From contig JABDJT010000103.1 of NCBI GenBank assembly GCA_013003335.1, positions 1 to 10,524 of the forward strand: DNA of 10,524 nt, written 5' to 3'. Source of the DNA: Verrucomicrobiales bacterium. Lineage in GTDB: Bacteria > Verrucomicrobiota > Verrucomicrobiia > Verrucomicrobiales > DEV007. Made by a program: the position numbers and the translations under genes. The notes under the pieces are model-generated. The model ran no database searches. It saw nothing but the letters and a program-made list of their open reading frames with translations, and had not been told where the DNA came from. Of this stretch, positions 6,999-10,524 are shown piece after piece (the first letter of the stretch is position 1; every line of letters begins with the position of its first letter).

Positions 6999-7004
6999 AT
7001 TATA
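6999..7004 (-). promoter_or_regulatory. Candidate -10 box for the HMA gene
   Basis: On the minus strand a perfect TATAAT sits 26 bp upstream of the HMA ATG, placing the transcription start near 6993 with a leader of about 20 nt. A TTGACT lies only 8 bp further upstream (7013-7018), too close to be its -35 box. A standard -35 at 17 bp is not evident, so the promoter may be activator-dependent or the box may be fortuitous. Confidence 0.35.
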
Positions 7005-7083
7005 GACGGATGAGTCAAATGGCCCTTACAGCACAAAATAGTGATTTTTTTGTTCACAAATTTGGCCTCTGAATGCAAAGAAA

Positions 7084-8154
7084 ATGGCGAAATTGATCCA
7101 ACACATTCCGGTTCAACGAGTCAGCCCGAATAGTTTCGATGAAATCATCGATGCCCGGGCACCGGTCGAATTTGCGGAAGATCACATTACCGGAGCAATC
7201 AACCTTCCTGTACTCTGGGATGACGAGCGGAAGCAAATCGGCACCCAATACAAGCAGGAATCTGCCTTCGAAGCCCGGCGTGCCGGAGCAGCGCTCGTTT
7301 CGGGAAATATCGGTCGGCACCTCAAATCTCACTTTGCGGGCAAGCCGGAATCCTATCGACCCCTGATCTACTGCTTTCGTGGCGGTCAGCGATCTCACAG
7401 CCTGGCGACCGTCCTGGCTGAAGTCGGTTGGGAAGTCACCCTTTTGGAGGGCGGATACAAGGCCTACCGACTTCACGTGATCAGCCAAATTGAGAACTTC
7501 TCGTCCTCCATCCAGTTTCAGGTCATCAACGGCCTGACTGGATCCGGAAAAACAGCAGTTCTTTGCGAACTCGAAAAATCGGGATTCCCTGTTCTGGATC
7601 TGGAGGCCATTGCCTGCCACAAGGGATCAGTATTTGGCGAGGATCCGGATTTTCCCCAGCCTTCTCAGAAAAGATTCGAATCAATTCTCTTTGATCAACT
7701 GACCCAACTGGCGGATGACAAACCAAAATCGGTTTTCGTCGAAGCGGAAAGTTCAAAAATCGGGAAACTCCACCTGCCTGTTTCACTCTGGAATGCCATG
7801 CGGGACTCGCCAGTATTGGAAATCTCGGCTCCCCTGGATTCCCGCGTCCGGCACCTGCAATCGGAATACAGCGAGTGGCTGACCAGTCCCGACTATGTCA
7901 TCGAAACGATCGATCGCCTCCAGCCGTTTCACTCCTGCGAAACCATTGCGGAGTGGAAAAAGTGGGCAGCCGAATCCAATTGGGCGGAACTCATTGGCGC
8001 ATTGCTCACCGGCCACTACGACAAAAACTACCGTCCTGACGGGAATGGCTATTTCAACGAACCCGACTGCCAGTTTGAACTGACCGATCATTCTGCTGAT
8101 TCGATCCGCCAATGCGCCGAAGCAATTGCCGGGAAAACGAACCAACAGGGTTGA
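7084..8154 (+). CDS. mnmH: tRNA 2-selenouridine synthase (MnmH/SelU/YbbB)
   Basis: The product is a 356-residue enzyme that replaces the sulfur of 2-thiouridine at the wobble position of certain tRNAs (Lys, Glu, Gln) with selenium. It works through a geranylated intermediate and uses selenophosphate from SelD. The N-terminal rhodanese domain (about 1-130) has the catalytic Cys in YCFRGGQRS, at residue 97, the same number as in the E. coli enzyme (364 residues). A P-loop domain follows with GLTGSGKT at 150-157. The conserved tail motif LLTGHYDKNY is at 307-316. The start ATG 7084 fits the family, with only an A-rich leader before it. The gene is divergent from the HMA selenoprotein candidate and convergent with zwf. 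Its last codons (TNQQG) and TGA stop fall inside repeat copy 3. It implies a selD gene elsewhere in the genome. Confidence 0.95.
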   Translation: MAKLIQHIPVQRVSPNSFDEIIDARAPVEFAEDHITGAINLPVLWDDERKQIGTQYKQESAFEARRAGAALVSGNIGRHLKSHFAGKPESYRPLIYCFRGGQRSHSLATVLAEVGWEVTLLEGGYKAYRLHVISQIENFSSSIQFQVINGLTGSGKTAVLCELEKSGFPVLDLEAIACHKGSVFGEDPDFPQPSQKRFESILFDQLTQLADDKPKSVFVEAESSKIGKLHLPVSLWNAMRDSPVLEISAPLDSRVRHLQSEYSEWLTSPDYVIETIDRLQPFHSCETIAEWKKWAAESNWAELIGALLTGHYDKNYRPDGNGYFNEPDCQFELTDHSADSIRQCAEAIAGKTNQQG

Positions 8155-8186
8155 TTGAGCGAACCAACCCTGTTGGTTCGTTTTTT
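8134..8186. terminator. Bidirectional intrinsic terminator between mnmH and zwf
   Basis: A perfect 15-bp stem (8138-8152 with 8166-8180) has a 13-nt loop. It is flanked by AAAA (8134-8137) on the left and six T (8181-8186) on the right, so it can end transcription from both converging genes. The mnmH TGA (8152-8154) and the zwf TAA (8185-8187 on the plus strand) both overlap or touch it, leaving effectively no spare DNA. Confidence 0.93.
8139..8181 (+). repeat. Dispersed palindromic repeat, copy 3
   Basis: The 31-bp core (8144-8174) begins AACAGGGT and ends ACCCTGTT, with the same length and polarity as the cores at 143-173 and 2117-2147. It matches copy 2 at 23 of 31 positions, including an unbroken GAACCAACCCT in the right half. 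Here the stem has been extended outward (CGAACC/GGTTCG) to make a strong terminator. It contains the mnmH stop codon. Confidence 0.7.
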
Positions 8187-9726
8187 ACAGTCGCCGCCAG
8201 CGGCGGCCGTCTGCTTTCAATAAATCATCCGCCTCGCCCGGTCCCCACGAACCTGCCGGGTATTCCGCCATCGGGGGCGGATCTTCCGCCTTGTGCCAGG
8301 CATCTTCAATTTCATCGACAAATTTCCACGCTGTTTCGACCTCGTCTTTCCGCGCAAATAACGTTGCGTCCCCGGCCATCGCGTCCAGCAACAGCCGCTC
8401 GTACGCTTCCGGGCTGGATTTCCGGAAGGCGGTCTGATATCGGAAATCCATCTTCACGGGCTGCAAACGCGCTGATGGCCCGGGCAGTTTGGACCGGATG
8501 CCGAGGGAAATCCCCTCGTCCGGCTGGATGCGAATCACGAGAACATTTCCGGGCACCGTCTCCGCTCCGGAAAGTGCGTTGAACAGCACTTCCGGGGCGT
8601 CCTTGAAATGAATCGAAATCTCCGTCGCTTTTTTCGGCAGGCGTTTTCCCATCCGGACATAAAACGGAACACCCTCCCACCTCCAGTTATCGATCATGAT
8701 CCGCATCGCGACATACGTTTCGGTCATGGAACCGGGATTTACGCGATCTTCCCGCCGGTATGCGGCGACCTCTTTGCCGTTGACCGTATCGGCCGTGTAC
8801 TGGGCCCGAATGACGTTCTTCGTCACGGATTTTACGCCGGTGAGTGGGCGCAGGCTTTTGAGGACCTTCACTTTTTCATCCCGCACGCCGTCAGCTGACA
8901 AATCGATCGGCGGCTCCATCGCAATCAGGCTGAGCAGTTGCAGCAGGTGATTCTGGATCATGTCCCGCATCGCGCCGGCTTTGTCGTAATATCCACCTCG
9001 ACCCCCTTCCATTCCCAGGTGTTCCGCGCAGGTAATCTGCACATGATCCACGCTACGGTTGTTCCAGAGCAATTCGAACAATGCATTGGCAAACCGGAGG
9101 ACCATGATGTTTTGCGCCGTTTCCTTTCCGAGGTAGTGATCAATCCGGTAGGTACCGCTTTCGGGAAAGGTGTCATTCACGACTTCATTCAAGTGCCGGG
9201 CTGTTTTCAAATCCGTGCCGAACGGTTTTTCCACCACCACCCGGGACCAGCCATCCTCCCGCGGTTGATTTAATCCCGCGCTGCGAATGTGAAGCAAGAT
9301 GTCGTCGAAGAAATCCGGGGAGGAAGCCAGATAAAACAAGCGGTTGGGACTGCCGCCCTGTTCTTCCATTTCATTCAGCCGCTCGTTCAATTTTATGTAT
9401 CCCTCCGAATCGTCAAACGTGCTCTGGTGATAAAAAATCGATTGGGAGAAGGTCTCCCACAACGCGTCGTTGTGATCCTGCCTCGAATTTTCCCGGTTCT
9501 GTTCTTCCAAACCCGCCCGGAATTCTTCATCGGATTTTTCCCGCCGGGCAAAGCCGATCACCTGCAGTCCAACCGGCAAATCCCCGTCGGCCGCAAGATT
9601 GTAGAGGGCCGGAATCAATTTGCGATGGGTCAGATCCCCGGTTGCTCCGAAGATGACCAGCGTACATGGCTCCGGTCGATTCCGGATTGCCAGATCTTCT
9701 TCACGAAACGGGTTTTCTTCGATCAT
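8185..9726 (-). CDS. zwf: Glucose-6-phosphate 1-dehydrogenase
   Basis: The 513-residue cytoplasmic enzyme oxidises glucose 6-phosphate to 6-phosphogluconolactone with NADP+ or NAD+. It is the entry step of the oxidative pentose phosphate (and Entner-Doudoroff) pathway. The nucleotide-binding motif FGATGDLTHRKL is at 26-37. VVVEKPFG is at 163-170. The signature RIDHYLGKE is at 194-202, with substrate-binding H197 and K201. The catalytic His lies in MRDMIQNHLLQ (253-263, H260). Length is normal for bacteria. ATG 9726 is the family-like start, with no Shine-Dalgarno motif. Neither pgl nor gnd is adjacent here. It converges on mnmH with a shared terminator. The 117 bp to the upstream oligopeptidase gene may hold its promoter, but none is clear. 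Confidence 0.96.
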   Translation of the reverse strand: MIEENPFREEDLAIRNRPEPCTLVIFGATGDLTHRKLIPALYNLAADGDLPVGLQVIGFARREKSDEEFRAGLEEQNRENSRQDHNDALWETFSQSIFYHQSTFDDSEGYIKLNERLNEMEEQGGSPNRLFYLASSPDFFDDILLHIRSAGLNQPREDGWSRVVVEKPFGTDLKTARHLNEVVNDTFPESGTYRIDHYLGKETAQNIMVLRFANALFELLWNNRSVDHVQITCAEHLGMEGGRGGYYDKAGAMRDMIQNHLLQLLSLIAMEPPIDLSADGVRDEKVKVLKSLRPLTGVKSVTKNVIRAQYTADTVNGKEVAAYRREDRVNPGSMTETYVAMRIMIDNWRWEGVPFYVRMGKRLPKKATEISIHFKDAPEVLFNALSGAETVPGNVLVIRIQPDEGISLGIRSKLPGPSARLQPVKMDFRYQTAFRKSSPEAYERLLLDAMAGDATLFARKDEVETAWKFVDEIEDAWHKAEDPPPMAEYPAGSWGPGEADDLLKADGRRWRRL

Positions 9727-9843
9727 TCGGCGGGACCGAACAGCAGAAACCGGACCGAATCAACCGAACAGGCCAACCACCCTTTCATTTCAACTGACAT
9801 TCACGTTTTTTGCCCTGGTCGTGACTTTTCTTCCGTGAATCCC

Positions 9844-10524
9844 TCAGGCGGCCACAAGCCCACAGCGAGTCAGCAAGGCGTTCAAGTCCGGGTCGCGCCC
9901 CATGAAATCACGAAATAATTCGGCCGCATCACGGGAATTTCCGCGACTGAGAATTTTTGCCCGAAACTCGCGTCCGACTTCAGGTGCGATGACGCCCGCT
10001 GCATCAAACTTGGTGAATGCATCAGCATCGAGCACCTCGGCCCACTTGTACGAGTAATAACCGGCAGCATAGCCTGTCGGACTGGCAAAAAGGTGAGTGA
10101 ACCGCCGAATCATCGACGGGGGACGGGTTCTCAGAGGAATCAGGTAGCCTTCGAGCAAATCCTGAACCAGTTCATCCAGATCGGTGTCCTCCCCGGCAGA
10201 GTGGTGGTTGATGTGCAACTCGAGATCCATTTTGCCGAGAGAGAGCTGCCGCATCTGGGCCATTCCGGACTGGTAGTTGCGCGCGGCGATCATTTTGTTG
10301 AACAACTCATCCGGAATCGGCTCGCCGGTTTCGTAGTGCCGGGCAAAGAAATCGAGCCCAACCCGTGACCAGCAAAAATTCTCCATAATCTGGGAGGGCA
10401 ATTCGACGAAGTCCCAGGCCACGTTGACTCCGTTGAGCGATTTCACTTCCACATCGCCGAGAAGGTGATGGAGCAGGTGCCCGAATTCGTGGAATACCGT
10501 TTCAACTTCGTTGTGGGTCAGAAG
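9844..10524 (-). CDS. M3-family oligopeptidase (PrlC/OpdA/thimet type), C-terminal part
   Basis: Only the last 226 codons are in the window; the gene continues past the right edge. The zinc-binding HEXXH motif is seen as VFHEFGHLLHHLL (HEFGH at 10477-10491). The downstream glutamate ligand is in AWDFVELPSQ. The later M3 signature GYAAGYYSYKWAEVLDADAF, with the substrate-gripping Gly/Tyr loop, is intact. These metallopeptidases cleave short peptides, such as degraded signal peptides, usually in the cytoplasm. The real start is outside the window; the internal Met at 10452 lies after the HEXXH motif and cannot be the start. It is upstream of zwf on the same strand with a 117-bp gap, so linkage is uncertain. 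Confidence 0.93.
   Translation of the reverse strand, partial: LLTHNEVETVFHEFGHLLHHLLGDVEVKSLNGVNVAWDFVELPSQIMENFCWSRVGLDFFARHYETGEPIPDELFNKMIAARNYQSGMAQMRQLSLGKMDLELHINHHSAGEDTDLDELVQDLLEGYLIPLRTRPPSMIRRFTHLFASPTGYAAGYYSYKWAEVLDADAFTKFDAAGVIAPEVGREFRAKILSRGNSRDAAELFRDFMGRDPDLNALLTRCGLVAA

Noticed and set aside
9799..9840. Inverted repeat ATTCACG...CGTGAAT upstream of zwf as terminator or operator
   Set aside because: The arms are only 7 bp with a 28-bp spacer, and there is no T run or recognisable operator pattern. It may be chance. The rest of the 9727-9843 gap shows no gene or clear promoter.

Overview
This is a densely packed stretch of a bacterial chromosome. It holds one tRNA gene, nine protein genes (the last cut by the window edge) and almost no free DNA. 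A lipid A type acyltransferase points to a Gram-negative envelope. The moderately GC-rich sequence, the gene set and the lack of any Shine-Dalgarno motif at all eight visible starts fit a member of the PVC group, perhaps Verrucomicrobiota. That placement is inference, not proof.

Layout from left to right. A tRNA-Phe gene (52-127, +) converges on a three-gene minus-strand envelope/sugar operon. This operon reads, in transcription order, a TIGR04282/DUF2064-type glycosyltransferase, a class I mannose-6-phosphate isomerase (manA) and an LpxL/HtrB-family acyltransferase. Divergent from it is a plus-strand cell division and cell shape pair: the DNA translocase FtsK and a RodZ-like membrane protein. 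A strong bidirectional terminator (6582-6615) follows. Next comes a selenium-related divergent pair. On the minus strand is a small exported heavy-metal-associated (HMA) protein with an in-frame TGA exactly where the first cysteine of its CXXC motif belongs. On the plus strand is mnmH/selU, the tRNA 2-selenouridine synthase, which uses selenophosphate. mnmH converges on zwf (glucose-6-phosphate dehydrogenase), and upstream of zwf on the same strand is the 3' part of an M3-family oligopeptidase gene.

The main discovery is the HMA gene at 6652-6972. It is invisible to ordinary gene calling because of its internal TGA. The reading frame before the TGA (signal peptide, first strand) and after it (NGCKKTV and the rest of the HMA fold) is intact, so the best reading is a selenoprotein with a U-x-x-C metal or redox site. 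The divergent neighbour mnmH independently implies that the cell makes selenophosphate.

The second discovery is a dispersed palindromic repeat of about 43 bp with a conserved 31-bp hairpin core (AACAGGGT...ACCCTGTT). It occurs three times (138-180, 2110-2152, 8139-8181). Each copy sits at a gene end and contains the stop codon of the adjacent gene. Copy 3 is a textbook intrinsic terminator, while copy 2 lies inside an operon.
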